Shown here piece after piece: positions 42,064 to 51,463 of a stretch of DNA of 64,000 nucleotides (position 1 is the first letter of the stretch; every line of letters begins with the position of its first letter). Position numbers and translations under genes: made by a program. Under the pieces are notes generated by a model. That model did not search any database and was not told the origin of the DNA. It was given only the letters and a program-made list of their open reading frames with translations. The stretch is from Candidatus Omnitrophota bacterium (GTDB lineage Bacteria; Hinthialibacterota; Hinthialibacteria; Hinthialibacterales; Hinthialibacteraceae). Location of the stretch: assembly GCA_040755155.1 (NCBI GenBank), contig JBFMBP010000153.1:1-64000 (forward strand), written 5' to 3'.

Positions 42064-43515
42064 TTATGGAATTCTACAAACGCGAAACCCTATGTTATAG
42101 TACTTACCTTCAGAAACCGTATAATGGAACGCCGAACGGCAACTGCTGGAATAATCGAACCAACTCCCGCCTCTGATAACAATGGACGTCCCTGTTTCAG
42201 GACCTTGCGGATCGACTTGCGGCCATCTCGCGTAAGGCGCTTCCCACCAATCCGAACACCATTCCCATACGTTTCCGTGCATATCATAAAGTCCCCAAGG
42301 ATTGGGCAGTTTCAAACCTACTTCGTGAGGCTGATCGCTCGAATTTGTGCACCACCACATATACTGGTCGTGAATCGGCGAAAATTCCCGTTGATCGTCT
42401 GTTTCAAGAATATCCCCATAAGAAAATCGCGTCCTTGTTCCCGCTCGGCAAGCGTATTCCCATTCCGCTTCCGTGGGCAAACGAAAGATTCCTTGACCTA
42501 GTTGGTTCAATTTTTCAATGAATTCCTGGCAATCGCTCCATAAGAGATTTTCAACGGGATTGTTTGGATTTCCTTGAAAATTGGATGGATTCGACCCCAT
42601 AACCGCTTGCCACTGCGCTTGTGTTAATTCATATTTCCCCAAATAGAAATCCTTCGATATCGTCACTTCATGCGGCGGCCAATCGTAATCGTTCGATCGT
42701 CCGCGTTCGCTGTAAGGCGCACCCATTACAAACATCCCCGTTTTAATCAAGACCATCTCCAACGGCTTCGCGCCTTCGGGAAGATTGGGAAGAGGAATTG
42801 TAACCGAAATCCCGCTTGGCGCCGGCGTTGCGGGAAAAGTAAGGCTCTTCGAAGCGAAAAGAGCGTCCTCCACTAAATAGACTTCCAACCGGTCGATCCA
42901 CACCGTCGTCACTCCGAAGCCGCCGGTTCCGGCGACTTGAATGGCGGGAGTGATATCCGTCCCTGAATCGGGTTGATAGAGCAAGGTCAGGCAATACTCG
43001 GATTCGATCATCTTTGAAGAATTAGCGGGAATATGAGTCGCGATGGAGCCATCCATATTCTCTCCCGTCTGTAAGTCGCCTTTTAGAGCAACGAGAGCCA
43101 GTTGCGCGTCTAGGCCGTTGGCTCGCGCAATTAAACGCAATAAAACTGGCTTTCCTTGATTTTGAATCGGATTCATGGCCAGTAGAAACGCAACTTGTTT
43201 ACCCTGAACCTGAACTTGCATCCCTAATTTATCGTTGGATGACGGCATCTCTCCCGAATTGAACGCCGCGAACGCCACGCGGCCCGCCGGCGTTCCCAAT
43301 TGAAAGCCGCCGGGAATCGCCGACCACCGATTTTCCAATAACGTCGGCTGTTCGAATTCGTATTGGAAATAGAAATTCGCCGCGCTGGAACCGGTCGCCA
43401 TCGGGATCGAGGCGAATCCATGCGTTTCGGGATGCGCCTCCAATATCTCGCAAGACGCGGCGAAGACAATGAGAAAGCGCAAAAACAATCGGTCATATAT
43501 CGTCTTATAATTCAT
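42064..43515 (-). CDS. Exported SUMF1/FGE-like protein, probably not a true formylglycine-generating enzyme
   Basis: The product is 483 residues from the ATG after AGGA; a TTG seven codons earlier is rejected. After a signal peptide, residues about 30-240 form an unknown beta-rich region. Residues about 245-483 are a SUMF1 domain: FVMGAPYSERGRSNDYDWPPHEVTISKDF, LTQAQWQAVMGSNPS, FRLPTEAEWEYACRAG, DMHGNVWEWCSDWW and IRGGSWFDYSSSCRSAFHY. In true FGE the segment after RGGSW carries two catalytic cysteines (MCHRSYC-type); here it reads FDYSSSC, lacking that pair. The protein is thus likely a non-FGE member of the family, even though a sulfatase gene lies 2.4 kb away. Confidence 0.75.
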   Translation of the reverse strand: MNYKTIYDRLFLRFLIVFAASCEILEAHPETHGFASIPMATGSSAANFYFQYEFEQPTLLENRWSAIPGGFQLGTPAGRVAFAAFNSGEMPSSNDKLGMQVQVQGKQVAFLLAMNPIQNQGKPVLLRLIARANGLDAQLALVALKGDLQTGENMDGSIATHIPANSSKMIESEYCLTLLYQPDSGTDITPAIQVAGTGGFGVTTVWIDRLEVYLVEDALFASKSLTFPATPAPSGISVTIPLPNLPEGAKPLEMVLIKTGMFVMGAPYSERGRSNDYDWPPHEVTISKDFYLGKYELTQAQWQAVMGSNPSNFQGNPNNPVENLLWSDCQEFIEKLNQLGQGIFRLPTEAEWEYACRAGTRTRFSYGDILETDDQREFSPIHDQYMWWCTNSSDQPHEVGLKLPNPWGLYDMHGNVWEWCSDWWEAPYARWPQVDPQGPETGTSIVIRGGSWFDYSSSCRSAFHYTVSEGKYYNIGFRVCRIP

Positions 43516-43985
43516 TTTCGATATCCTGGTTTCCAAACCAACGCCTCCCTTTTATTCTCGAATCCTAAAAACACTATTTCGTTAACATAACGCTATTTAT
43601 TTCTTTTTACAAGATGGCGATAATGCGCGATTGAATTTTTTCGCAACATTTCCATAATAATTTTTACAGAAATACTCCTATCATTTTTCAGTGGACATCG
43701 AATCCTCATTTACTTGCGCATTATAATCTTCATATCATTGCATAATGCTTACGCCGCAGAGCGCTAAACGACAGTTTTTTTTCTTTGACCAAAGAAAGGC
43801 TATAATTGACAGGGATGCGCAAGCGCTATTCAAAGGAAAAAGACAAAAACAAATTAAGGGATTTTGTCGGGATCCTATCAAATAAATAATCTTGCTTTAT
43901 AAAACCGAGAGTTGTAAATTTTATTCATATAGCATGTTGATATAACCATCCTATAAAAACGGCGGATTTCGCCTGCGAGGAAACG
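43516..43985. other. AT-rich divergent intergenic region, no gene seen
   Basis: The 470 bp between divergent genes contain no plausible small ORF. There is a perfect palindrome TTCTTTG-AC-CAAAGAA followed closely by TATAAT and TTGACA near 43800, which could be regulatory. The hexamers are not correctly spaced for one clear promoter, so none is called. Confidence 0.4.
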
Positions 43986-44942
43986 ATGCGGTTCAGCGAA
44001 TTGATTCAAACGCCGGAAATTACTATCGCGGAAGTGGGTCCGATTTATAACATTTTGAGTTCTTTCAACCAGGTGGAGTGCGTTTTCAACATCGATTCCG
44101 CCGAGGAGAAGAAACTCAAATTGACGAAGACCAATCCGTTGGGAAAAGAAGATACGGTTTATTTATCGTTGAAAAAGCATTTCGAGATGGAGAAGGATTT
44201 CTTTATCGCCGAGAACGTTCCGTATCAAGAATTGTCTCAGGAAGCGGCGGCAGTCGGCGCGAAAGTCGGCATCATGTTTATCTCGGCCAGCGTCCGCCTG
44301 GGGGGAATGTGCTCGATCCTGAAACGCATCGAGAAGCCGCTTTCCAACAAGGGCCAACGGTTAGTGGGTAAAGACGCTTTGTTTATATCCTTTCCCGACG
44401 CCTTGCTGTCGATCAACCGGCGCAAGCGGTTCCGGGCGTATCCTCGGATTGAAGATCATTTTTGCGAGATTACGGGATATGAAAACAACCGCCATGCGCC
44501 GATACCGTCCTACCTTGTGCGCAGCCTATCCGACATCGGCGCCTCCGTGATTATGATGAACGTCCGTAGCGACGATCTGCCTAATGCAGATGAGGAGATT
44601 TTCCTACGGCTCAATCTCTTCAGCGCCGCCAAGGATTACCGTCTGAAACGGGGGGTATTGGTGAGCGTAGCGGAGATTACGGAAGGGAAGGTCAATCAAT
44701 CGCAATTCGTTTTTAAATGCCGAGCCATCCACATAGTGAATAAAAGCGAGCGGGCCGTAGAGATCGGCCTGCAATTTCTAGAAATGGCGCGGGAAGGCGT
44801 TTCCCTCGATCCCAAACAATTCTCCCACTTAACCTATCTTCCCATCGACCGCGATAAAGGAATAGAACCACTCCTCGCCTGGATCAACAAACTGCAACAA
44901 TTGCTCCGCTCCCAGGAAAAAGAGAGAGGGCTGATGGCGTAA
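43986..44942 (+). CDS. PilZ-like domain protein (possible cyclic-di-GMP effector)
   Basis: The product is 318 residues, start ATG after GAGG, no signal peptide or membrane helix. The middle of the protein reads SINRRKRFRAYPR, like the RxxxR loop of PilZ domains, followed about 40 residues later by VRSLSDIGASVIM, which resembles the [D/N]xSxxG motif with Ser at the first position. An N-terminal beta domain precedes it, as in YcgR-type proteins with two barrels. If PilZ-like, it would bind cyclic-di-GMP and modulate motility, pili or polysaccharide export. The altered motif makes ligand binding uncertain. Confidence 0.45.
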   Translation: MRFSELIQTPEITIAEVGPIYNILSSFNQVECVFNIDSAEEKKLKLTKTNPLGKEDTVYLSLKKHFEMEKDFFIAENVPYQELSQEAAAVGAKVGIMFISASVRLGGMCSILKRIEKPLSNKGQRLVGKDALFISFPDALLSINRRKRFRAYPRIEDHFCEITGYENNRHAPIPSYLVRSLSDIGASVIMMNVRSDDLPNADEEIFLRLNLFSAAKDYRLKRGVLVSVAEITEGKVNQSQFVFKCRAIHIVNKSERAVEIGLQFLEMAREGVSLDPKQFSHLTYLPIDRDKGIEPLLAWINKLQQLLRSQEKERGLMA

Positions 44943-44960
44943 TTTTTCGCTCAGTTTCTT

Positions 44961-45839
44961 TTATTCGAATATTTCCCACAAACGCCAACTTAGAACGCCG
45001 GTGCGGACCGGTTCGTTGGGATCGAGAATAATGCCGTTGCCGGTGCGGAAATAATCGAGCGTGATCTTGCCGCGCGTGTTGCCTTGAAAGCCGATTTGCA
45101 TGATGCCGTCCGCATCGACGGCGGGCGATCCCCAGCCATTCCAACCGCTGCCGGGCATATCGGTCAAGGCCGGTTCGACGAAGTTGCGGTCGACGTAGAG
45201 CGTCCACGGGGAGTGATCTCCCAAAGCGCGGTCGGGGTAGGCGTCTCCTTCAAAGGCTTCGCCGTAATTGATGTCGGGCGCGAGGAGAACCTTTTCGTCA
45301 TAAAGGACATAATCGAATTTGCAGACGAATGTCAGCACGTGAAATTGGGATAAATCCAGTTCATAGATAGGTAGCAACGCATTGGCGAAATAGCGGCTGC
45401 CGATGTAATTCTTATCGAAACTGCAAAGCCAAGTGCGTCCATTCGAGTAAGTATCCACGACGCCGTCGGGACGGTTTTTGAGGGGATAGATGGAAGAACG
45501 GTCGCCGTGTTCGTCAGCGGCGCCGCTGTTGGGACCGCCGATTTGATCGACTCTTAGCCGGAACTCGTAGGTAAAATACCAAAATTCCGCCGTTCCGTCG
45601 GGCGGTTCGATCCAGGAAACGTCATGGGTGAGGTAGACCGTCTGGCTGTCGGCGCCTAGCCGGGCAATAGAGACGGTTCCATCGCTATTTTGAGTGATTT
45701 CCGTTCCAGCGCGCGGCGCCGAGTAAATATACCAACCTTCCGTTTTGTAATCGTCGAAGAGGCTTGAAATATCCCACGACTGGGCGAACGAGGAACAACA
45801 GAAAAGGAACAACGCGAAGGATGAAAATACCGTTCTCAT
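44961..45839 (-). CDS. Secreted beta-sandwich protein of unknown function
   Basis: The product is 292 residues with a Sec signal (FALFLFCCSSFAQS). The remainder is rich in Tyr, Trp and Asp and alternates hydrophobic residues, for example TAEFWYFTYEFRLRVD, HVLTFVCKFDYVLYDE and GKITLDYFRTGNGIILD, a pattern seen in concanavalin-like lectin/glucanase folds. No catalytic motif is recognised. It converges with the PilZ-like gene 18 bp away and lies downstream of the sulfatase gene. A role in glycan binding is only a guess. Confidence 0.6.
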   Translation of the reverse strand: MRTVFSSFALFLFCCSSFAQSWDISSLFDDYKTEGWYIYSAPRAGTEITQNSDGTVSIARLGADSQTVYLTHDVSWIEPPDGTAEFWYFTYEFRLRVDQIGGPNSGAADEHGDRSSIYPLKNRPDGVVDTYSNGRTWLCSFDKNYIGSRYFANALLPIYELDLSQFHVLTFVCKFDYVLYDEKVLLAPDINYGEAFEGDAYPDRALGDHSPWTLYVDRNFVEPALTDMPGSGWNGWGSPAVDADGIMQIGFQGNTRGKITLDYFRTGNGIILDPNEPVRTGVLSWRLWEIFE

Positions 45840-45890
45840 TAGATTTTCCCCCTTGGTAAAGGAATATGTACAACGATATTTTTCGATGGT

Positions 45891-47591
45891 TTATGGTTGT
45901 TTGCTTACGTCTACATAATTTACGCCAACCGAATTTCCATTCGATTCAATCCAGGCTTCCAGTCTTCCCGCGCCGGAGTTCAAGGATACAGAAGAGAATA
46001 TACAAGAGTCCTCTCCTTTTTGTATAGGCTGGGTCGCGGTTGCGCTGCTCAGTTGAAAATGGGCTTCAGAGGCGTTTTGGACGGGATCAAAGCGCAAGAT
46101 GATTTTATACGTTCCCGCTGCGGCTGTTTCGACTTCCCAATATCCGAGAGAATCTTTGCTCCAACCGGCGCGGGGGCCGCGCCAGTCTTGGCGAGTGAGG
46201 ATCGTAGGATTTTCATACGGCGTTCCTAGTTGAATACGGGGGGGAGCATAGCCGCGCGAGGACGAAACGTCGCGGAACCATTTCTCGCAATCTTTACGCA
46301 TGGCAGCGGCGATATCCGGATGGACGGCGGCGATATCGTTCTTTTCGCCGGGATCGGCATTCATATCGTAGAGTTCTTCGCCATTAATGAGTTTATAGCG
46401 TTGGCCGCGGGCGGCGCAGTTGCGGAAGAGAATGGGTTCGTCGCCGCGATGCCATTGAAAATACAGCGTGCGATCAGGCCAAGCGGGAGTTTTTTGCGTC
46501 AGGAGCGGTAGCAGGCTTTTTCCATCGATGGCGAGATTATCGGGTTTGGAAACGCCGCAGGCTTCGAGCAAAGTCGGCAGAATGTCGATATGAGCAGCGA
46601 TGCGGTCAATTTTCGCGCCCGTTTGTATACGCTCCGGCCAGCGGATGAAGAAAGAGGTGCGAATGCCCCCTTCATAGACTTGCCCTTTTAAGCCGCGCAG
46701 TCCAGCCGTATAACGAGTCTGCTGCGGGCCGTTGTCAGTGAGGAAAATGACGATCGTGTTGCGTTCCAGGCCGAGGGTTCTCAATTCGGCCAACAAATTG
46801 CCGATGTTGTCGTCGATGTTGGTTACCATGCCGTAGACTTTGGCAGTTGTCTCGTCGAGGCCCATATCCAAGTAAGGTTTGACGTAAGAATCGTCGATTT
46901 GCAGCGGCGTATGGGGAGCGTTGGTCGCGAGATAGCAGAAAAAGGGACGCTGGCGGTTCTCGCGGATGAAGCCGATGGCGGCGGAAGTGAAGATGTCCGT
47001 GCAATAACCTTCGTGTTTTTCCGCCTTGCCGTTGCGTTGAAGAATGGGATTGTGATACCTATTGCCTGGAGGATCGGCGGGCTGGCCGATGCCGCCGCCA
47101 TTATGAACCAGCGCCTCCTGGAAACCCTGGTCGATGGGGCGCATAGGGTAATTGTCGCCCAGATGCCACTTGCCGAAGATGCCCGTGCGATAGCCCGTCC
47201 CGCCGAGCAATTCGGCGAGCGTGGTTTCGCCGCCGTGCATCATGGCGCGGCCTAAATAGGTGTCGACGACGCCGGTGCGATAATTGTAGCGTCCGGTCAT
47301 GAGGCTGGCGCGCGTTGGGGCGCAGACGGGAGAAACGAAGAATTGCGTAAACTCCACGCTTTCCCCGGCAAATCGGTCGATGTTCGGTGTACGTATCTTA
47401 TCGTTGCCATGAACGCCAAGGTCGCCATAGCCTTGGTCGTCGGTAAGAATGAGAATCACATTAGGCGGCTTGGCGGCGGACTCATGAGCGATCGTCTGCG
47501 AGGACGCCATAAAGGCGGCGGAACCCGCCAGAAGACCTTGGCCGCTTTTTTCCAAAAACTCCCGGCGGGTGAAGGTAACTTTTAAAGGCAT
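45891..47591 (-). CDS. Tat-exported arylsulfatase with C-terminal extension
   Basis: The product is 566 residues from the ATG after GGAG. The N-terminus FTRREFLEKSGQGLLAGSAA is a twin-arginine signal. The sulfatase core has ILILTDDQGYGDLGVHG (metal ligands), the cysteine-type signature CAPTRAS at Cys90, the residue that must become formylglycine, GIFGKWHLGD, and IVIFLTDNGP. A 90-residue C-terminal region (RAGWSKDSLGYWEVETAAAGTY onward) is an added beta-sandwich like those of other Planctomycetes-type sulfatases. It hydrolyses sulfate esters, probably of polysaccharides, in the periplasm or outside. It needs a formylglycine enzyme. The nearby SUMF1-like protein lacks the catalytic cysteines, so another enzyme must do the conversion. 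Confidence 0.9.
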   Translation of the reverse strand: MPLKVTFTRREFLEKSGQGLLAGSAAFMASSQTIAHESAAKPPNVILILTDDQGYGDLGVHGNDKIRTPNIDRFAGESVEFTQFFVSPVCAPTRASLMTGRYNYRTGVVDTYLGRAMMHGGETTLAELLGGTGYRTGIFGKWHLGDNYPMRPIDQGFQEALVHNGGGIGQPADPPGNRYHNPILQRNGKAEKHEGYCTDIFTSAAIGFIRENRQRPFFCYLATNAPHTPLQIDDSYVKPYLDMGLDETTAKVYGMVTNIDDNIGNLLAELRTLGLERNTIVIFLTDNGPQQTRYTAGLRGLKGQVYEGGIRTSFFIRWPERIQTGAKIDRIAAHIDILPTLLEACGVSKPDNLAIDGKSLLPLLTQKTPAWPDRTLYFQWHRGDEPILFRNCAARGQRYKLINGEELYDMNADPGEKNDIAAVHPDIAAAMRKDCEKWFRDVSSSRGYAPPRIQLGTPYENPTILTRQDWRGPRAGWSKDSLGYWEVETAAAGTYKIILRFDPVQNASEAHFQLSSATATQPIQKGEDSCIFSSVSLNSGAGRLEAWIESNGNSVGVNYVDVSKQP

Positions 47592-47643
47592 TTTACTTCT
47601 CCATTTCGCCTTCCAACAGATCATGGATGAAGTAGATAAGCGA

Positions 47644-47832
47644 TCATTCTTTCAAAACAGAAATCGCGATGGAGAGAAGAAAGAGCGAGTTGGCGAAGTT
47701 CATAAAACTTTGGGGCTTGAAGGGGTACAATACGAATGCGGAGGAAAAATCGATGCCAATCAATTTGACAACAATCCCCACAATAATGGCGATAATACCC
47801 AATAAAATCAACAATTTCGGAATAGACTTCAT
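47644..47832 (-). CDS. Small two-helix membrane protein
   Basis: The product is 62 residues: MKSIPKLLILLGIIAIIVGIVVK gives one hydrophobic helix and NFANSLFLLSIAISVLKE a second. The start follows AAGGAGGAAGCGTTC, a near-consensus ribosome site, so it is very likely translated. No family is assigned. It lies upstream of the sulfatase gene on the same strand with a 52-bp gap and may be cotranscribed with it. Confidence 0.65.
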   Translation of the reverse strand: MKSIPKLLILLGIIAIIVGIVVKLIGIDFSSAFVLYPFKPQSFMNFANSLFLLSIAISVLKE

Positions 47833-47997
47833 GAACGCTTCCTCCTTAAACCTATCCTGCGGCGCCTAAACGCCGATTTTATTATTTCCATCATTATTAC
47901 TTTAAAACTTGCAAGACTCTCCGTATAGGGAATAAACGATTCTATAATATCTTTTTGCAGCGAAACCATCGTTTGGATGGAAATAAGGAGATTTATT

Positions 47998-49050
47998 ATG
48001 CCGAGAAAGGAAGACTTTCTCAAAGAGACGATTCAACATATCGACATGACGAAACATAATGTCGTTCCCCTCGTGGAAGCTATGCGCGGCATGGCTTTCA
48101 GCGCGAGAGACCTGTCCCGCGCGGCGGAGATTTACGACCGCATGTTGATGGACAAGGATTGCGCCGTTATTCTTTGCCTGGCGGGATCGCTGATCAGCGC
48201 CGGATTGAAGCGGATTTTCGCGGATATGATCCGTCTTAATATGGTGGACGCCGTAGTCAGCACGGGCGCCAACATCGTCGATCAGGATTTTTTGGAAGCG
48301 CTGGGATTCCGTCACTACATCGCCGAAGACCGCCTCAAGGCGGGATTGGACGACGACGTCTTGCGCAGCCTGCATATCGACCGCATCTACGATACGCTGA
48401 TCGACGAGGACGACCTGCGCCAATGCGACGAAACCATTCGGAAGATCGCCGACGAATTGGAGCCGCACCCCTACTCATCGCGGGAATTCATCATGGAGAT
48501 GGGCGCTTATCTGGAACGGACGAAACCGGAAACGGCGGACAGCATCGTTTTTGAAGCCTATAAAAAAGAGCTGCCCATCTTCTGTCCCGCCTTCAGCGAC
48601 TGTTCGGCGGGATTCGGACTCGTGGCGCACCAATCGGCGCGGGGAGACGCGCCCAAGGTGAGCCTCGACAGCGCCAAGGATTTTCTCGAATTGACGCAGA
48701 TCAAAATCCGCAACAAAGAGACGGGATTGTTCATGATCGGCGGCGGCGTTCCCAAAAATTTCGCTCAGGACATCGTCGTGGCGGCGGAAGTGCTGGGCAA
48801 CGACGCGCCGATGCACAAATACGCAATTCAGGTAACAGTGGCGGACGTACGCGACGGCGCGCTTTCCGGCAGCACGCTCAAGGAAGCCAGCAGCTGGGGC
48901 AAGGTGGATACGGTTTTCGAGCAGATGGTCTACAGCGAAGCGACGCTGGCGGTTCCGTTGATCGCCGGATACGCCTATTTCAAGGAAAACTGGAAGAGCC
49001 GGGAAGCGCGCGGCTTGAACCATCTATTCGAAACGGCGCCGATTATATGA
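47998..49050 (+). CDS. Deoxyhypusine-synthase-like enzyme
   Basis: The product is 350 residues; the start ATG follows AAGGAG and replaces a longer frame without a site. The NAD-binding and active-site pattern of the DHS family is present: ILCLAGSLISAGL, VDAVVSTGANIVDQDFLE, PIFCPAFSDCSAG, MIGGGVPKNF and EASSWGKVD, where Lys302 matches the catalytic lysine of eukaryotic deoxyhypusine synthase. Bacteria lack hypusine on EF-P, so bacterial members are thought to act on polyamines (homospermidine or spermidine-type synthesis by aminobutyl transfer). No eIF5A-like gene is nearby. A good terminator follows. Confidence 0.85.
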   Translation: MPRKEDFLKETIQHIDMTKHNVVPLVEAMRGMAFSARDLSRAAEIYDRMLMDKDCAVILCLAGSLISAGLKRIFADMIRLNMVDAVVSTGANIVDQDFLEALGFRHYIAEDRLKAGLDDDVLRSLHIDRIYDTLIDEDDLRQCDETIRKIADELEPHPYSSREFIMEMGAYLERTKPETADSIVFEAYKKELPIFCPAFSDCSAGFGLVAHQSARGDAPKVSLDSAKDFLELTQIKIRNKETGLFMIGGGVPKNFAQDIVVAAEVLGNDAPMHKYAIQVTVADVRDGALSGSTLKEASSWGKVDTVFEQMVYSEATLAVPLIAGYAYFKENWKSREARGLNHLFETAPII

Positions 49051-49083
49051 TTATATGATCGAATAATAAATAGCTTCTAGTAA

Positions 49084-49120
49084 AGCGGGAATGGGTTATA
49101 GCGCATTCCCGCTTTTTTTT
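49084..49120 (+). terminator. Rho-independent terminator of the DHS-like gene
   Basis: AGCGGGAATG and CATTCCCGCT form a perfect ten-bp stem with a ten-base loop, followed by eight T residues. It lies 34 bp after the stop codon. Confidence 0.9.
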
Positions 49121-49325
49121 ATACGCTATTCGTCATTGAATATTGTTTTTTTATATCCAGCGTATTCCATTGAAAACAACCGGACATTAGCGGCTCATAG
49201 CTAATTCTAATTTCATCGGATGGCGCCTGGTCATAACATTCATCGCGGACGTTTCCATTCCAAAGTACGCATATGGATTTTACATGAATCGATCCGAGAA
49301 TTTTTCTCTCGGATTATGCTGAATA

Positions 49326-50720
49326 TTACGGTTCCACCAACACAATCGCCCGGCGATAACTGAATAGCGGTGGAGTCCCATGATCTTTTAACTGGAGAAT
49401 GACGTGAATGGTAGATCGTTCTTTTATCGGAGGGGCAATAAACGCGGTCTTGGCTCCTTGAGAATTGGATAATTCAACTACACCCGAATAGGTTCCCGCT
49501 TCCGGATAAACAAACCAGGATGTATCGAATTTGTCGCCGTCAGGATCGCTCGATCCTTCGCAGGATAACTCGACTTTATCTCCTGGTTTGACATTCAATT
49601 CGAGAATATCCTTACCCGGCATAGCGTTGATGATTGCAACGGGATTATGGTTGGCGTCTTGAAAGTTTTTCGCAACGCACCAATCCATACGCGCGGCGAA
49701 ATCGTATTGAAACGCCTCCCGCCAGCGCCAGACGGTTGCCTGAGCCGTGGTGTAAGTCGAACCATCTCGCGCAGTCACTGTATCGCGGCTGTTGGTATAG
49801 ATGGGATGCGTTTCCGCATAGGATTGGTGAAGAACGTAACGGCCTCCCCAACCGCCGTACGCGGGATTTTGATCGCTGCCCAAACCATTGTTGATGAGAT
49901 TCAAAAAGGAAGGAGTATCGCCTTCCATGATATAAGCCAGTTTGGGATACAACGCGCCCAAAGGCCCGTGATTCTCGATCACGTTTTCCGTCAGCCAAGG
50001 ATTATCCACCAGCTCGAAATATTCAAACGGCCCGTTTTTATAGTGCCGGTCTCCAGAAATCCCCGTCCAGGCGGCTTTGTAGTATTCCTTCGAATCGACG
50101 CTGCTGGGAGTGACGATGTAATATAAATCGGGATAAGCGATGCGCAGCCAACGCCCCGCATCGTCTTGATCGGAGATGGTATACACCCGCAGCTTGGATA
50201 CGAATCGCTTTAATTCCGACTCCGTTCGCGCGTATTTTACATCCCACAACGCTTGCGCCAACGTATTGGCTCCTCCCCATATCGAAATCCAAATGGGGCG
50301 CTCATCGGGTTGATCCACTACAGCAACGATATGGTTGGAACCCTCCGTGCTTTTTCCGAATCCCACTGCTTCCATTCCGAATCCAGTCTGCCCCTCTTTG
50401 GCGACTGACATCAAGCGATCTGCGGCGGGATAGCCTTGGGCATGTTTCAACAGATTATTCCGCACCTGGCCGTATGCTTGGATGTCCCGCTGAATTAAGT
50501 CCAGTCTTGGATTCTGGCGCAGCCATACTGAGGTTGTGGCGATGATCCCTTCGACATCGTATTCATTGCTGTATACCAGAAAACGCACGAGCGATTCCTC
50601 ATCATCCGGTTCGTTGGAGATATCGGTGAGAACGATAACGCGGGGTTTTTCTGCAGCGTACCCACTAAGATATACGGTCATCAAAGCGAATAATCCGATT
50701 AATCTTGCATATCGGTTCAT
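49326..50720 (-). CDS. Secreted DUF1593 / Sde0182-like nucleoside-hydrolase-fold protein
   Basis: The product is 464 residues with a signal peptide. RVIVLTDISNEPDDEESLVRFL carries the D-x-x-x-x-x-D-D-type pocket of the nucleoside-hydrolase fold, and PIWISIWGGANTLAQAL with VYTISDQDDAGRW follows. The C-terminal domain (about 355-464) is a fibronectin-like region beginning NAMPGKDILELNVKPGDKVELS, with SCEGSSDPDGD. This is the architecture of the DUF1593 cellulose-binding protein family (Sde0182). The ligand is uncertain; in the family it is probably a plant polysaccharide. It converges with the DHS-like gene and its terminator. Confidence 0.85.
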   Translation of the reverse strand: MNRYARLIGLFALMTVYLSGYAAEKPRVIVLTDISNEPDDEESLVRFLVYSNEYDVEGIIATTSVWLRQNPRLDLIQRDIQAYGQVRNNLLKHAQGYPAADRLMSVAKEGQTGFGMEAVGFGKSTEGSNHIVAVVDQPDERPIWISIWGGANTLAQALWDVKYARTESELKRFVSKLRVYTISDQDDAGRWLRIAYPDLYYIVTPSSVDSKEYYKAAWTGISGDRHYKNGPFEYFELVDNPWLTENVIENHGPLGALYPKLAYIMEGDTPSFLNLINNGLGSDQNPAYGGWGGRYVLHQSYAETHPIYTNSRDTVTARDGSTYTTAQATVWRWREAFQYDFAARMDWCVAKNFQDANHNPVAIINAMPGKDILELNVKPGDKVELSCEGSSDPDGDKFDTSWFVYPEAGTYSGVVELSNSQGAKTAFIAPPIKERSTIHVILQLKDHGTPPLFSYRRAIVLVEP

Positions 50721-50911
50721 GGTTTGATTCCATCTCCTTTTGTTCCGATTCAGCGCTGTTTGTACGAGATATATACTTCTGCGCCCAGAAAGTAAGCAAT
50801 GATATTGAGTCGTATTCAGTCCGTTTGCAGCGGCGATATTTTCAGAGCCATGCCAAATAGAGAAATTCTTAAGTATTTGTAAATAGTGGATTTTGTTAAA
50901 AACGCCTGTTT

Positions 50912-51361
50912 TTATGTTATATCCAATGTTGGATTATCATGAACTGCGGCGTATTCAATGTAATACTTGTGATATTCCTCCAGGATTTCGTTGGCGCGGT
51001 TCAATTTGGCGCATAGAAGTTTCAATAGCGCTTCTCCAATATCGGGATAACGGCGGATCATGGTTTTGATGCGGATTTTTTCTATTTTCAGCAGCTTGGC
51101 GTTCTCAACGACGGTGACAGTGGCGGATCGCGGACTGTCGCTGAGGATGGACATTTCGCCTACAATATTGACCGGTTTCACTTCGGTGATGAAAAGCGGT
51201 TTGCCGTTGACTTCGCGTTCGACTTTCAACATGCCGGACAGAAGCATATAAGCGCATGTTCCCGCTTCGCCCTGGCGAATCAATACATGGCCGGGGGGAT
51301 AAAGACGGATATCCTTGGCGAGATCCACGTTGGTTTCTTTAAGAATTTTGAGCAGACTCAT
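50912..51361 (-). CDS. Stand-alone cyclic-nucleotide-binding-domain protein, copy 1
   Basis: The product is 149 residues consisting of a single cNMP-binding (CAP_ED) domain: HVLIRQGEAGTCAYMLLSGML, then NIVGEMSILSDSPRSATVTV with the conserved E-x-x-x-x-x-x-x-P-R-S/C-A phosphate-binding cassette. There is no DNA-binding or kinase domain. It follows a close homologue at 51464-51901 with a 102-bp gap. Such proteins act as small regulatory subunits or signal sinks; partners are unknown. Confidence 0.85.
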   Translation of the reverse strand: MSLLKILKETNVDLAKDIRLYPPGHVLIRQGEAGTCAYMLLSGMLKVEREVNGKPLFITEVKPVNIVGEMSILSDSPRSATVTVVENAKLLKIEKIRIKTMIRRYPDIGEALLKLLCAKLNRANEILEEYHKYYIEYAAVHDNPTLDIT

Positions 51362-51463
51362 AATTTCGCTGGCCGATCATCCACTTGGCGCTTTTTTCGC
51401 CGCGAACGGCGAAATCGTTGGAGATGAATATTCTTCCATAATAAAAGGAAGAAAAAATCGGTT

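Noticed and set aside
42064-43515. Calling this a true formylglycine-generating enzyme for the sulfatase
   Set aside because: The catalytic cysteine pair is not present at the expected position.
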